Shown here piece by piece: positions 53,883 to 63,423 of a stretch of 64,000 bases of DNA. A program made the position numbers and the translations under genes. The DNA is from Micromonospora terminaliae (lineage in GTDB: Bacteria > Actinomycetota > Actinomycetes > Mycobacteriales > Micromonosporaceae), in assembly GCF_009671205.1 (NCBI RefSeq), contig NZ_CP045309.1, positions 1,984,001 through 2,048,000 of the forward strand, given 5' to 3'. Under the pieces are notes generated by a model. The model saw nothing but the letters and a program-made list of their open reading frames with translations, was not told the origin of the DNA and did not search any database. Each line of letters opens with the position of its first letter. Within the stretch, counting starts at the first letter, position 1.

Positions 53883-55630
53883 TCGGCCTCCCCGATGCCG
53901 GTGACCGCGATCGTGTGCTCGGCGGCCGACCCGACGGCGCGGAACGGGATCCGGCTCCGGCCGGCGACGAGCAGGCCCTCACCGCGTGGCGCCGACAGCA
54001 GCAGCCGCGATTCCCCGGCGGTCAGGTTGAACGCCTCGGCCACGGCGTCGATGGACTGTGTGCTTTGGCGCATCAGCACCTGGGTCGCGGCGTTGGACAC
54101 GACAGCCAGGCCGAGGTCGGTCGAGAGCACGTCGGCCGCGTCCTGGGTGATCACACACAAACCCGCCGCGCGCTTGCGGGCGGCCTTCGCCATCCGGAAC
54201 AGGAACCGGCTGCCTTCACCGTCGCGCATCAGCAGCCACGCCTCGTCCACCACGACGAGCTGCCGCCGACGGCGCTCGCCTGAGGCTGGTGTGTCGATGC
54301 CTGACCAGATCGAGTCCAACGCGAGGAGCGTGCCGACGGTGCGTAGCTCGTCGGGCAGGTGCCGCAGGGACCACACCACCAGGTGACCCTTCGGGCTGGT
54401 GGTGGTCGGCCCGTCGAACAGGCTGGCGAAGTTCCCGACCGTCCAGGGGGCGAGCCGCGCGGCGAGCTGCCCGGCGGCCGGGTCACTGTCGGCGGCGAGT
54501 ACGGCGGCCAGGTCCCGCAGCAGCGGTGCCGGTTTGGTCCAGGTGGCGGGGTCGCTGTTGATCCCGGCCTGGTGGTAGGTGGCGGTGATGGCCCGGTCGA
54601 GGGCGGCTCGTTCGGCCGGCGGCGGCGCCGCCCCGAGCATGACCGAGATCAGCGTGTGCAGGAACAGGCCGCGTCGGGTGAGGGTGTCGGGCCGGTCTTC
54701 GGCGGGCAGGTCGAGGGGGTTGATGCGGACGCCGGGCTGGCCGAGCTGCACGACAGTGCCGCCGACGTGCTCCGCGAGGGGCGCGTACTCGTCCTCCGGG
54801 TCGATCACCCTGACGGCCGTGCCTTGGTACAGGTTGCGCAGCACTTCCAGCTTGACGAAGTACGACTTCCCGGCGCCGGAGCGGGCCAGGACGACGCTGT
54901 TGTGGTTGTCCTGCGCCCACCGATTCCAAATCAGAACACCGTTGGAGGTGGTGTTGACCCCGTACAGCACGCCCTCGGGCGGGGCGACGACGCCGGGGGA
55001 GGCGGCGGCGAGGTCCGCTGAGGCGAGGGGGAACGCCGCGGCGAGGGCGGTGGTGTCGAGGATGCGGCGCATCCGCAGCGGATCCACGCCGACCGGCAGC
55101 GTGGAGATCCAGCCCTGCTGGTGCCGGAACGTCGCCGGCTGCAGATCGAGGAGCACGCTGGCGGCGGCGGACTTCACGCCCGCGGTGACCGTGGCCAGTT
55201 CGTCGAGGGTGCGGGCGTGGATGGTGACGTAGATGCCGACCTCAAACAGCTTCGCCGCCCCGCGGGCGACCCGCTCGGCGAGGTCCGCGGCGCCGGCCGC
55301 TGCTGCCTCCACCACCGGATCACCCAGCCGTCCCTGATCGGCGTCGAGGCGGCGGGAGGACTCCAGGCGGGCGCGTTGACGCTTGAGCATCGGCGCGGCC
55401 AGCTGCGCCGCAACGGGGCCCAGGTGCACGGCGACGTCGACTCGGCCGGGGTAGGACAGCAGCGGATCCAACCAGGCGGGGCCGACCTCGGCCGGGTATC
55501 CGCACACCACGTAGGTGGCGGCGTAGCTGTCGCCGACCTGCACATGCCACGGCGTGACCGACAACGCGGCCGGGGAAGGCATCCCCTCCCCAGCCGCCAC
55601 ACTCTTCTTCCTGGGCTTCAGCAGGTTCAT
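53879..55630 (-). CDS. VirB4/TraC-like conjugation ATPase
   Basis: 583 residues. Walker A LARSGAGKSYFVK (about 248-260) is followed by VRVIDPEDEY, then HLVVWSLRHLPDELR and Walker B QLVVVDEAWLLM, and LCVITQDAADVLS, all typical of VirB4 proteins that power pilus assembly and secretion. It is shorter than Gram-negative VirB4 because the N-terminal domain is reduced, as is usual in actinobacteria. The start overlaps the PrgI-like gene stop by four bases and the stop overlaps the coupling ATPase gene. Confidence 0.9.
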   Translation of the reverse strand: MNLLKPRKKSVAAGEGMPSPAALSVTPWHVQVGDSYAATYVVCGYPAEVGPAWLDPLLSYPGRVDVAVHLGPVAAQLAAPMLKRQRARLESSRRLDADQGRLGDPVVEAAAAGAADLAERVARGAAKLFEVGIYVTIHARTLDELATVTAGVKSAAASVLLDLQPATFRHQQGWISTLPVGVDPLRMRRILDTTALAAAFPLASADLAAASPGVVAPPEGVLYGVNTTSNGVLIWNRWAQDNHNSVVLARSGAGKSYFVKLEVLRNLYQGTAVRVIDPEDEYAPLAEHVGGTVVQLGQPGVRINPLDLPAEDRPDTLTRRGLFLHTLISVMLGAAPPPAERAALDRAITATYHQAGINSDPATWTKPAPLLRDLAAVLAADSDPAAGQLAARLAPWTVGNFASLFDGPTTTSPKGHLVVWSLRHLPDELRTVGTLLALDSIWSGIDTPASGERRRRQLVVVDEAWLLMRDGEGSRFLFRMAKAARKRAAGLCVITQDAADVLSTDLGLAVVSNAATQVLMRQSTQSIDAVAEAFNLTAGESRLLLSAPRGEGLLVAGRSRIPFRAVGSAAEHTIAVTGIGEAE

Positions 55631-56517
55631 GGTGTGCTCCTGAGGGTGATCGGGGCACCGGGCACCGCGCGGGGGCCAGGCGGCGGGGGAGAGAACGGAT
55701 CGACCGCCGCCGCGAGGGCCGCAGCGACCGCGGGCCCGTCCAGCGCGGCGGCTTCGACACCGAGCCCGGCCAGGGCTCGCACGGCGGTGTCGGCCGCGTG
55801 CGCGCCGGTGACGACGGCGAGGACCTGGCGGCGCAACGGATCACGCTGTGCGTCGAGATCGAGGAGGAACTCGGCGTAGTCCCCGGCGGCGGCCTGCAAC
55901 GCCGGATCCGGCAGCCGCGGCGCGTAATCGACGGTCGCCTGCGCGTAGACGGTCAGGTCATGCCGCTGCGCGGCCACCACGATCTGCGCCGGCCCGGTCA
56001 GGCTGTTGAGGAACCGACCGAACCCCTCCAGCAGCGCGCCCTGCTCGCTACCGGTGCGCAGGTGGATGTTCGTGGTGCCGCAGGCAATCAGCACCTTGTC
56101 GCTGCCCTCACTCGTGAGGACTCCGGTCGGGCTGATCGACGTGACCGGAGAGCGCAGCGGCGCCGGAACGCTCAGCTTGACCGCCACGGCCGCGACCGAG
56201 CTGGCGCGAGCCTCACCCGGGGCGAGCGTGCGCGGGCTGCGGCTGAGCGTGAAGCCGCGCCGCAGCCACACATCCAGGGGCAGGCCGTCACGGCGGCCGA
56301 GCGCCACCACGACCGCGACGGCGAACGCGATGACCCCCGCGACGATCCACACCGCCGGTGGGAGAAAGTGCCCGATCGTGCGGTAGAGACCGAACCCGGC
56401 CAGCCCTGTGCCGCCGATGATGCCGAGTTGCCGGAATGTCAGCCCGAACGCGATCCGGTCAGGCTCGTTGACGTTGGCCGGGACGACCGCGCGCGGGGGA
56501 GTGTCCTCGTGCGTCAT
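55627..56517 (-). CDS. PrgI/VirB3-like conjugation membrane protein
   Basis: 296 residues. The start (VVPANVNEPDRIAFGLTFRQLGIIGGTGLAGFGLYRTIGHFLPPAVWIVAGVIAFAVAVVVALGRRDGLPLDVWLRRG) is a PrgI-type domain with two membrane helices, the VirB3 counterpart. The C-terminal 200 residues are soluble and of unknown fold. Four-base overlaps on both sides place it firmly in the transfer operon, between the VirB6-like and VirB4-like genes. Confidence 0.85.
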   Translation of the reverse strand: MTHEDTPPRAVVPANVNEPDRIAFGLTFRQLGIIGGTGLAGFGLYRTIGHFLPPAVWIVAGVIAFAVAVVVALGRRDGLPLDVWLRRGFTLSRSPRTLAPGEARASSVAAVAVKLSVPAPLRSPVTSISPTGVLTSEGSDKVLIACGTTNIHLRTGSEQGALLEGFGRFLNSLTGPAQIVVAAQRHDLTVYAQATVDYAPRLPDPALQAAAGDYAEFLLDLDAQRDPLRRQVLAVVTGAHAADTAVRALAGLGVEAAALDGPAVAAALAAAVDPFSPPPPGPRAVPGAPITLRSTP

Positions 56518-57434
56518 CGCCCACCTCGCACAGCCGCACCTAGACGACCGAGGGGCAGCGGCAGGCGGCGGGTGACGCCCTGGATGAACACCGCACGCAG
56601 CAGAACCCCGCCCGTGTTCGACGACCCGCCACGGGTCACGTACCGGCGCATCATCCCGGGGATCTTGATCGTGACCCAGAGAACGACGATGACGAGCATC
56701 AGGTTCACCGCGTCAGAGCTCGGCAGGCCGAGCAGGATCGGCAGGTTCGCCTCCGGGTCGATCAGCAGGTTGATGCCCGCCGAGAAGGCGACCGCCTGCA
56801 GCGTGGGTGTGGCCAGGCACCCGAGCAGGCTGCGCCACCACAACTCGGCGGCACCCTTCGTCGACGGGGTGGCGTAGCACGCGAGGGCTACCGGCGCGAT
56901 CCCGGCCAGGACGACCAGCACCCCGATCCGCGCGAGCCACGTGCCGACGAGCATGAACATCAAAACGACGATGAGCAGCCCGATGACCGCCATCAGCAGG
57001 GCGGAGCCCTCGTCGGTCATCGCCGAGGCGATGCGAGCCCGGACGAAGGTGACCGCCTCGGTGGTCGGCGCCGTGGTGCCGGCGATCGACGCCGTCAGGG
57101 CGTTGGCGATGTCGATGAGCACACCGGTCAGCGGGACGGCGAACGCGGACAGGACGAACCCAACGACAAGCCGGGGGAGTAGCTCCTTGATTCCGTAGCG
57201 CACCTCGACCGAGTCGCCGACCATGGCGGCGACGCCCACGGCGATGATCGCGAGGACGAAGCAGGCGCTGACGACCAGGGCGCTCTTGTCGGCGATCGAC
57301 TGCACCTGCGGCAGGACGGTGACGTCCGGCGACACGAACATTGAAGAGGCCAGGAACGCCAGCAGGCCGCCGAGCAGGTCGACGACCTTCTCGGCGAGCC
57401 AGCTGACAAGGCCGTTCATCATCCAGTCGACCAT
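56514..57434 (-). CDS. VirB6/TrbL-like conjugation membrane protein
   Basis: 306 residues with about seven membrane helices. The pattern of an amphipathic N-terminus (WLAEKVVDLLGGLLAFLASSMFV), a long second hydrophobic block (VVSACFVLAIIAVGVAAMVGDSVE) and ARIGVLVVLAGIAPVALACYATPSTKGAAELWWRSLLGC is the classic VirB6/TrbL signature. It builds the inner-membrane pore of the secretion channel. It follows the pilin gene after 10 bases. Confidence 0.85.
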   Translation of the reverse strand: MVDWMMNGLVSWLAEKVVDLLGGLLAFLASSMFVSPDVTVLPQVQSIADKSALVVSACFVLAIIAVGVAAMVGDSVEVRYGIKELLPRLVVGFVLSAFAVPLTGVLIDIANALTASIAGTTAPTTEAVTFVRARIASAMTDEGSALLMAVIGLLIVVLMFMLVGTWLARIGVLVVLAGIAPVALACYATPSTKGAAELWWRSLLGCLATPTLQAVAFSAGINLLIDPEANLPILLGLPSSDAVNLMLVIVVLWVTIKIPGMMRRYVTRGGSSNTGGVLLRAVFIQGVTRRLPLPLGRLGAAVRGGR

Positions 57435-57444
57435 GGTCGCCGCC

Positions 57445-57741
57445 TCAGCCGCCGAGGATGCCCTGCAGCACCTGCAGGATCACCGGGGCCAACACAGCGA
57501 GGGCGTAGCCGATCAGAGCGGACTTGACGTTGCCCTTCGCCTGCTCGACCTGGGCCGGGTCGCCACCGGCGGCCATGTAGCGCAGGCCGCCGATGACCAG
57601 GAACATCGTCGCGACCAACGCGATGATGCCCATGACCCAGCCAGTGATGTTGGAAATGACCTGGGCAATGGACTTGGGGCCTCCACCATCAGGGGCGGCA
57701 GCGGCCAGAACCAGGTCGTTGAGAACAGAGATCGTGTGCAT
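57445..57741 (-). CDS. VirB2/TrbC-like pilin
   Basis: 98 residues with two membrane helices: VISNITGWVMGIIALVATMFLVIGGLRYMAAGGDP and ALIGYALAVLAPVILQVLQGILGG. This is the usual layout of actinobacterial type IV secretion pilin-like subunits: short N-terminal region, helix, a hydrophilic turn with GGDP, second helix. First gene of the transfer operon, with GTGGAG upstream of its ATG. The upstream region carries GCTGTCAGG, so the operon is probably regulated with the rest of the element. Confidence 0.85.
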   Translation of the reverse strand: MHTISVLNDLVLAAAAPDGGGPKSIAQVISNITGWVMGIIALVATMFLVIGGLRYMAAGGDPAQVEQAKGNVKSALIGYALAVLAPVILQVLQGILGG

Positions 57742-58250
57742 TGCGGCGCTCCACAGGAATGTGTGGCCGCCGTGGTGGGGACCGGGGCGAGGGACGGTTC
57801 GGTGGGGGCGCTCCTCCCTTGCGCCTAGCGAAGGGTTGCGGTGTCAGTACGCCGCGCCAGCCATGCCGGACCGAGAGTCTCGCCGGATACAGGTCCCCGC
57901 CCGGCGGGCATGCCGTGGATGACATGCACTACTCAGATCTCGGCTGTCAGGTCCGATGAACTCCCCGCCAGCCTGTCACAACCTGACCGAACCAGTCAGC
58001 GACTCAGGCTGCCGAGCAAGGGTTGGCGCGTCCCGGGAACCAGGCATTGCCCGGGACGGCGTATCGCGTCGAGGTACACGGTGCGGCGCCGCGGTTGCCG
58101 AACTGGCAGCCGGGAAAGCAACGCGGGATCCGCCTCGATAAGCCGCCATGGCGGACCTCTGGATCTTGCTCACCCAATCGGGCGAAGTGGCCTTTGTTAG
58201 CAACCGTTCGGTGAGCGGGCGATCGCGCTGCGCGCCGGTAGCCTGTCCTC
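57742..58250. promoter_or_regulatory. divergent region between transfer operon and CHAT operon
   Basis: 509 bases holding the transfer-operon promoter (minus) and the promoter of the CHAT operon (plus). GCTGTCAGG lies at 57943-57951. TAGCCT at 58239-58244 sits six bases before the GTG at 58251 and may be the -10 of a leaderless transcript. No gene is supported. Confidence 0.5.
57943..57989. promoter_or_regulatory. GCTGTCAGG motif and half-matches upstream of transfer operon
   Basis: GCTGTCAGG at 57943-57951, CTGTCAC at 57973-57979 and CTGACC at 57983-57988. Same motif as at 47820 and 63517/63542. It lies about 200 bases before the pilin start. Confidence 0.45.
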
Positions 58251-58985
58251 GTGTCGCAGTCAGTCCTCCCGGACGGTCGCCCGGCCGCCATGAGCCGGCT
58301 CGATGCGGGACTGGCAGTGGTCCTTGCGGTGCTCGCGTACGTGGCCGGGTCGGCACTGGCCCCACGGCTCGACCCGCCGTGGGGCGAGGACGGTCCGGCG
58401 ATGGCGACCACTGCGGCTGGCCGGAGGCTGCTGAGCGCCCAGCAAGAGGCCGATGGGGTGCGGTCGCTCCGCAAGGCGCTCGAGTCCAAGATGGCCGAGG
58501 AGCGGGTTAAGCAAGTGGCTGACCGAGTCGCGGTGGTTCGCGTGAGCGAGCAGGATGCCGTCAAGCTCCACGAAAGCATTGATGACCGCGAGGCGCTGCT
58601 ACGTGCGTTGCGGGTGGAGGCCGACACGGCGATCGCCGCCCAATCCTCGGCCGACCGCGAGTTGCGGACCGCGACCGAGAAGGCCAAGAAAAGTGAGACG
58701 GCTGCCACCAATCGTCTGCGGATTCTGGCGAAGGGTACCCGTGCGGCCGCCTCCGCCGTGGCGTGGGCCGCCCTCGCCCTTCTCCTGCTCATCATCGTTG
58801 GGCCGGTGCGGCTAGTGGCGCGGAAGCGGCCTCGCCTAATCCACATGCGGACCGTGCTGGGCGGCAGCGCCCTTGTGCTCGCCATGCTTCTGTTGGCGGT
58901 GACAGGGGGTTGGATTTTCGCGGCGGCCTTCGCGGCGTTGCTCCTGCTCGGCTGGGTGGTCGTCACGGGGAGGCCTCGTGCCTGA
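58251..58985 (+). CDS. membrane protein with coiled coil, partner of KAP and CHAT genes
   Basis: 244 residues from GTG 58251 (ATG 58290 possible). One membrane helix near residues 15-36, a long coiled coil (about 58-165: QQEADGVRSLRKALESKMAEERVKQ, then LRVEADTAIAAQSSADRELRTATEK), and two membrane helices near 168-190 and 205-240. I do not recognise a family. It overlaps the KAP gene by eight bases, so the three genes are one operon. The coiled coil could hold or sense a membrane-bound complex; it may be the target cleaved by the CHAT protease (inference). Confidence 0.65.
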   Translation: MSQSVLPDGRPAAMSRLDAGLAVVLAVLAYVAGSALAPRLDPPWGEDGPAMATTAAGRRLLSAQQEADGVRSLRKALESKMAEERVKQVADRVAVVRVSEQDAVKLHESIDDREALLRALRVEADTAIAAQSSADRELRTATEKAKKSETAATNRLRILAKGTRAAASAVAWAALALLLLIIVGPVRLVARKRPRLIHMRTVLGGSALVLAMLLLAVTGGWIFAAAFAALLLLGWVVVTGRPRA

Positions 58986-60099
58986 CGCTATCGACACGCC
59001 GATCTCCGATCCGTGCGACGACCTACTAGCAATGTCAGGCGACGCGGAACGGCTCGCCCGGCGCGTGGCCGGGCGGCCGTTGCCCTTCACGCTCGGGATC
59101 TACGGCGCGTGGGGGGAGGGCAAGACCACCCTGGCTAACCTCGTCAGCCACTACCTCGGCCAGCAGGACGGCTGGCGGGACAGGCGGTTTATCGAGTTCT
59201 CGGCCTGGCCTTACGTCACGGCCGACGCCGTCTGGCGGGCACTGTTGGAGACGGTCGCCCGAGCGGTCTACAAAGTTCCAGTCGACCGCGATGCCACGCG
59301 CGGGCCAGCACGGTCGTTGCCGGCTCGGCTGCGCAGCCTGCTGCTCGGCGAGGTCTTTCCCAGCAGCACCGAGAAGAGCGATGAGGAGCAGCGCGGCGAC
59401 GACTTCGAGCGGCTGATGGCCACGTTCGGCCGAGCGACTGCGGTCGCCAGCCGCGCCGTCAGCGACGCCGAGTCAGCCCGGCAGCTCTCCACACTGGCCG
59501 GCCTCGTCGTCGACATTGCCGCAGCGGTGGGGAGTCCGCTCGGGCCGATACGTGGTCTACTCGGAAAGGGCCCGGACACGGCCGCGAAGAAAACCGCGGA
59601 GCGCAGCGTCGCCACTGTCGAGGAAATGCGGCAGGGTGTCCGCGAGCTGTTCAGGGCGGCGAGCCACCCCCGCACCGTCGTGCTCATCGATGACCTTGAC
59701 CGATGCCTGCCGGAGGTCGCCTTTGACGTCCTCGAGACCATCAAGATCTTTCTTTCGGAGAGCGCAGAAGCCGAGGCCAGCTGCCTGTTCATCGTGGCCG
59801 TCGATCAACTTGTGCTCTACCGCGGGCTCAGCGCCCGGGTCGGCGGCGTCAACGCGATTAAACAGGTGGACGCCCGGATGTATCTCGAGAAGGTGATCCA
59901 GATGGGAATCGCCGTCTCCGCCGTGCGGGATTCCTCATCCGACCGGTTCATCGCGGCCCAGTTCCCGGAGTGGGTCGGCGCTGCCGATCTCATCGACATT
60001 GCGACCCGGGGCAACCCGCGCCGCCTCAAACAGCAGTGCGATCTGCTCGCGTTCGGCTTCGAACGCGAGCAGGCGGAGAAGGGCGGCGAGAGCGCATGA
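58978..60099 (+). CDS. KAP-family P-loop NTPase
   Basis: 373 residues from GTG 58978 with GGGGAGG five bases upstream. Walker A is GIYGAWGEGKTTL (about 40-52), FIEFSAWPYV is the usual KAP strand with Trp, and Walker B is RTVVLIDDLDRCLPE (about 232-246), followed by FIVAVDQLVL and ARMYLEKVIQ. These are firm KAP marks. KAP NTPases are often membrane-linked and include phage-exclusion proteins such as PifA. The usual membrane insertion in the P-loop domain is not visible; the membrane anchor may be the partner at 58251. The stop overlaps the CHAT gene start (ATGA). Confidence 0.9.
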   Translation: MPDAIDTPISDPCDDLLAMSGDAERLARRVAGRPLPFTLGIYGAWGEGKTTLANLVSHYLGQQDGWRDRRFIEFSAWPYVTADAVWRALLETVARAVYKVPVDRDATRGPARSLPARLRSLLLGEVFPSSTEKSDEEQRGDDFERLMATFGRATAVASRAVSDAESARQLSTLAGLVVDIAAAVGSPLGPIRGLLGKGPDTAAKKTAERSVATVEEMRQGVRELFRAASHPRTVVLIDDLDRCLPEVAFDVLETIKIFLSESAEAEASCLFIVAVDQLVLYRGLSARVGGVNAIKQVDARMYLEKVIQMGIAVSAVRDSSSDRFIAAQFPEWVGAADLIDIATRGNPRRLKQQCDLLAFGFEREQAEKGGESA

Positions 60100-62267
60100 C
60101 CACGGCCCCGGTCGAGCCCGTCAAGCTCTGGCACCAGCTAGTGCAGATGATCGCGACCGATCCCAGCGTTGAGGAACATCGGGATGTGCTCGCCGATCGG
60201 CTCACCGCGGAGAACGTGACCAGAAGGACCCTGGAGATCCTGCTGCGATTTACCGACGCGCACGCAGCTGGAGGCACGATTGTCAGCCGGGACGGGCCGT
60301 TCACCTATATCGCGCAGACCGTCGGCGACCAGGTGGGCACCACCTCGGTTGGCTGGCTCCACCTCCAGTTCTTCGAGCGGGTGCTCCGGCTCTGGCACGA
60401 CGACCAGAAGCTCGCGGAGATCGTGCGGCAGGGCACCTACCGGAACGACTACCTGACGCAGATTGACGCCATCGACAAATGGCTCGACGCCCAGCGGGCG
60501 CGCACCGACCTCGACGAGCGCCCGGCGCTGGTCCGTCAGCGCGATCCGAGCGGGGCCCTCAGCATTGACCGGTGGCCACTGCTGCTGGCCGGATCCCCCC
60601 GGATCTCCCAGGTGCCGATGGAGTATCTCCGGGCGAATGTCGCCGCGCTGCCCCGACATCCCACCACTCTCCCCGACTACGGCGAGGACCCGGACTCTTA
60701 CCACCAGGCAGCCCAGACCTTGCTGGCCGCCGCCAAAGCCGCCGATGAAGACTTCGACGCGTACGCGAAGGTGCGGCTCGGCGTCGCTCTCGACCTCGTT
60801 CGGCGCCGCCGCTTCGCGAAGGTCCGCATGCTGGAGCTGGGTTGGCCCGATCTGATGGAGCGAGTCCGCACGCCCGGTGGCATCCGGCGCCTGCGCCAAC
60901 TCGAGGCGAGCATTCTCGGCGACACTGATGTTGAGGCGCCGTCGGACGCCTGGCGCGCGTACGAGAGCGACGAGCGGCTGAGCGAGTTCCTGCGCATCCC
61001 TCCGCACTTTCGAACGATCTTCGACGGTCAGTTGACCCGCGTGGTGGGCGCCGTGGAGGGCCAGCCGCCGCCGGCCGAGCCGAACGTGGAGTGGGCCCCC
61101 TACACCAACGTCGCGCTTCGTCTGGACCCACCCGACGTGGCCCGCGCCACGCACCAGCCCGAGCAAAGTCGTTGGCAGGGCATTGCGGCACTGACCACCG
61201 CGTCGGGAAATTATGTTTGGCCCGTCGAGATCGACATCGGGGAGCTCCGGAGCGCCGCTGCCAGCCTGCGGGATGCATATGTGTCCGCGTCAACCACATC
61301 GCTCCGTCCGAACACGACGCTCCGGGACGTCGCACGCTTGCCGGACGCGGCCGTTCTGGTGGAGCAGATCGGCGAGGTTCTGTGGCGTCAGACTCTCGGC
61401 GCGGACGCCGAAGCCACGTCGCGCTTTCTCACCGCCCTGACCGGTAACCCGCGAGTGCGGCTGACCGTCTCCTCCGGGCTCGTTGACCTCACCGATTTGC
61501 CTTGGGAGTGCCTGCGGATTCCCGCCCTCCGGGTCATGGCCGGTCTGACCGTGAAGCTCTCCGTGGTCCGCCTGGTCAACGACGCGATCAACGAGGCGCA
61601 CCGCGCAGTCGGCGCGACTCTGCGGGTTCTGGCGGTGCATTCAGAGCCGCGTGGCGTGGCGCCACTGCCAGGTGCTCGCCAGGAGTTGCGGTTGCTGCGG
61701 GAGAGCTTCGCGGAGGCCGAGCAGAAGGGATGGGCGTCGGTGACAACCATCGAGGACGCCACCGAACGCGACTTGCGGGAGAGCCTGCGGCGTGTCCGGC
61801 CACACATCCTTCACTACACCGGCCACGGCGGGATCGACCACACCGAAGGTGTGGCGGCGCTGATCCTCCACGATGACGACGGCGACCCCTTCCTGCTGAC
61901 GGCCGACGAGCTTGCCGTCCAGCTATGGGATTCAGGCGTGGTCCTCGCGGTGCTGAGCGGCTGCGACACCGGTGTCACCCCGGGCACCGCCGACCGGGCG
62001 ACGTTCGGGGTATGCCAGAGCATCGTCCGGCAGGGAGTTCCAGCCGCGATCGCCACTACACGGACGGTCTTCGACAACGCAGCCCTGCGCTTTGCCCAGG
62101 AGTTCTACCAGGCCTTCATTGACGGCTACCCTCTCGAGGCATGCCTTTCCGAGGCCCGCAAAGGCCTCTTCATGCAGGGCTGGGATTGGTCGGCGTGGGC
62201 CCTGTTCGCCGCCGATCCGGCCATGCTTGAGCTGATCCGTCTTCGCCGCCTCGGCGGGATGAGTTAA
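60096..62267 (+). CDS. CHAT-domain (caspase-like) protease
   Basis: 723 residues from an ATG that overlaps the KAP stop. The C-terminal CHAT domain has PHILHYTGHGG with the catalytic histidine near 577, VVLAVLSGCDTG with the cysteine near 623, FGVCQSIVRQGVPAAIATTRTVFDNAALRFAQEFYQAF and the usual end WSAWALFAADP. The first 75 residues (LWHQLVQMIATDPSVEEHRDVLADRL) look like an effector-associated or death-like helical domain. The middle contains a second domain of unknown type (about 150-450). CHAT proteases act in type III-E CRISPR (TPR-CHAT) and other immune modules. A protease under a KAP switch is a plausible abortive-infection system. Confidence 0.9.
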   Translation: MTTAPVEPVKLWHQLVQMIATDPSVEEHRDVLADRLTAENVTRRTLEILLRFTDAHAAGGTIVSRDGPFTYIAQTVGDQVGTTSVGWLHLQFFERVLRLWHDDQKLAEIVRQGTYRNDYLTQIDAIDKWLDAQRARTDLDERPALVRQRDPSGALSIDRWPLLLAGSPRISQVPMEYLRANVAALPRHPTTLPDYGEDPDSYHQAAQTLLAAAKAADEDFDAYAKVRLGVALDLVRRRRFAKVRMLELGWPDLMERVRTPGGIRRLRQLEASILGDTDVEAPSDAWRAYESDERLSEFLRIPPHFRTIFDGQLTRVVGAVEGQPPPAEPNVEWAPYTNVALRLDPPDVARATHQPEQSRWQGIAALTTASGNYVWPVEIDIGELRSAAASLRDAYVSASTTSLRPNTTLRDVARLPDAAVLVEQIGEVLWRQTLGADAEATSRFLTALTGNPRVRLTVSSGLVDLTDLPWECLRIPALRVMAGLTVKLSVVRLVNDAINEAHRAVGATLRVLAVHSEPRGVAPLPGARQELRLLRESFAEAEQKGWASVTTIEDATERDLRESLRRVRPHILHYTGHGGIDHTEGVAALILHDDDGDPFLLTADELAVQLWDSGVVLAVLSGCDTGVTPGTADRATFGVCQSIVRQGVPAAIATTRTVFDNAALRFAQEFYQAFIDGYPLEACLSEARKGLFMQGWDWSAWALFAADPAMLELIRLRRLGGMS

Positions 62268-62478
62268 TGACTTGTCTACTTCATCGCGAGAATCATCGCG
62301 TCTTCGGTAAGTGCTGGCCATGGCTTAGCTGGGGTCGTCTGGTCGAGGGTCGGCGCGCCGGTTGGCACGGTCGACGTCGGTCGCGTCGATGATCTGACGC
62401 GTTGAAGTTCAGCCATGAGGCACCTTCGTCTAGTTCGGCGATCCGGACGGCAACGGATAGTCGCTGCAGGCGAGCGAG
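62268..62478. other. 211-bp gap between convergent genes
   Basis: Between the CHAT stop and the end of the minus-strand 62479 gene. The GC-poorer first part contains a short CGCGAG/CGCG imperfect hairpin and no gene. Confidence 0.4.
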
Positions 62479-63357
62479 TCAGGCTCCAACGGCTGATTGA
62501 CCGCCCGCAACACCCCTGGGCAATGAACTGTCTTGCCGCGATCCGGGCGCTCTGCATGTATGCCGACCTGCTTCGGCGTTGTCCGGCCGTGTTGCGGGTT
62601 CGTGGCGGTCCGAGGAGCGGGCGGCGTCAGATAGATCGCCGCGTGTTACGGCAGCCGCCACGATGCGTTCGGCGCGGCGTCTGCGCATGCGCAGGACTGG
62701 TGCGGTCACGCCCTTCTCGGCGGCGAGTTGCTCGATCAATGCGTCACCGAAGCGGGTAGCGCTGATGAGCTCGGCGGCTTCGGCGGTAATCAGGCCGGCG
62801 ACTGCTGCTCGGCCGAGCAGCAGGTCGGGATGCCCGTAGGGCATCCTCGGCGACCGTGAGCCGCTGGGCAGGTCCGGCGGCAACTCCTGGTCGTTGTTGG
62901 TCTTGACGACTGCGGCGCCGGCGCGCCATGCCGCCCAGCACAGCCGCAGCCATAGCTTGGGCGGAGCGAGGTCCGCCGTGCGTAGCGCTTGAAGGAACGC
63001 GGCCAGGACTTCGGAGTCCACGTCGTCGGCGTGCCCGGGTTGTCCGGGGCTGATTTTCGCCGCGAGGTGCGTCAGTGCGGGCAGCGCTACGCCGATTGCG
63101 CCGACGACCCAGGCTGGCCCGCATTCGCGGGCGTGGTGGGCCAGCTGCCGCCACAGCTCGTCGGTGGTGTCGCTGTCGTAGCGCTGGAATACCAGCAGCT
63201 TGCGCAGTTCGTCGAGCGGCATCGCCGTGTCTGGCAGCCCTGGCACCGGGCGGGCGTCGAAAACCAGCGGCGCGGGTTGGCAGGTCAGCAGCTCGAAGGC
63301 CTTCTCGGCGGTGGTCAGCGCCGTATTGGCCGTCCTCGTTCGAGTGGTCGTTGCCAT
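62479..63357 (-). CDS. hypothetical protein of the conjugative element
   Basis: 292 residues from ATG 63357 with GGAGGGG nine bases upstream; an in-frame start at 63435 is less likely. Helical. Features: TTAEKAFELLTCQPAPLVFDARPVPGLP, then FQRYDSDTTDELWRQLAHHARECGPAWVVGAIGVALPALTHLAAK, and LRMRRRRAERIVAAAVTRGDL near the end, which may contact DNA. I cannot name the family. It is under a promoter region with several GCTGTCAGG sites and diverges from the 63631 gene. Confidence 0.6.
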   Translation of the reverse strand: MATTTRTRTANTALTTAEKAFELLTCQPAPLVFDARPVPGLPDTAMPLDELRKLLVFQRYDSDTTDELWRQLAHHARECGPAWVVGAIGVALPALTHLAAKISPGQPGHADDVDSEVLAAFLQALRTADLAPPKLWLRLCWAAWRAGAAVVKTNNDQELPPDLPSGSRSPRMPYGHPDLLLGRAAVAGLITAEAAELISATRFGDALIEQLAAEKGVTAPVLRMRRRRAERIVAAAVTRGDLSDAARSSDRHEPATRPDNAEAGRHTCRAPGSRQDSSLPRGVAGGQSAVGA

Positions 63358-63423
63358 GGTGACGTCCCCTCCACGTAGCGCTTCGCCCTGTGCGAAGGCC
63401 GAGACCTCGATTGGGACAGCTCG

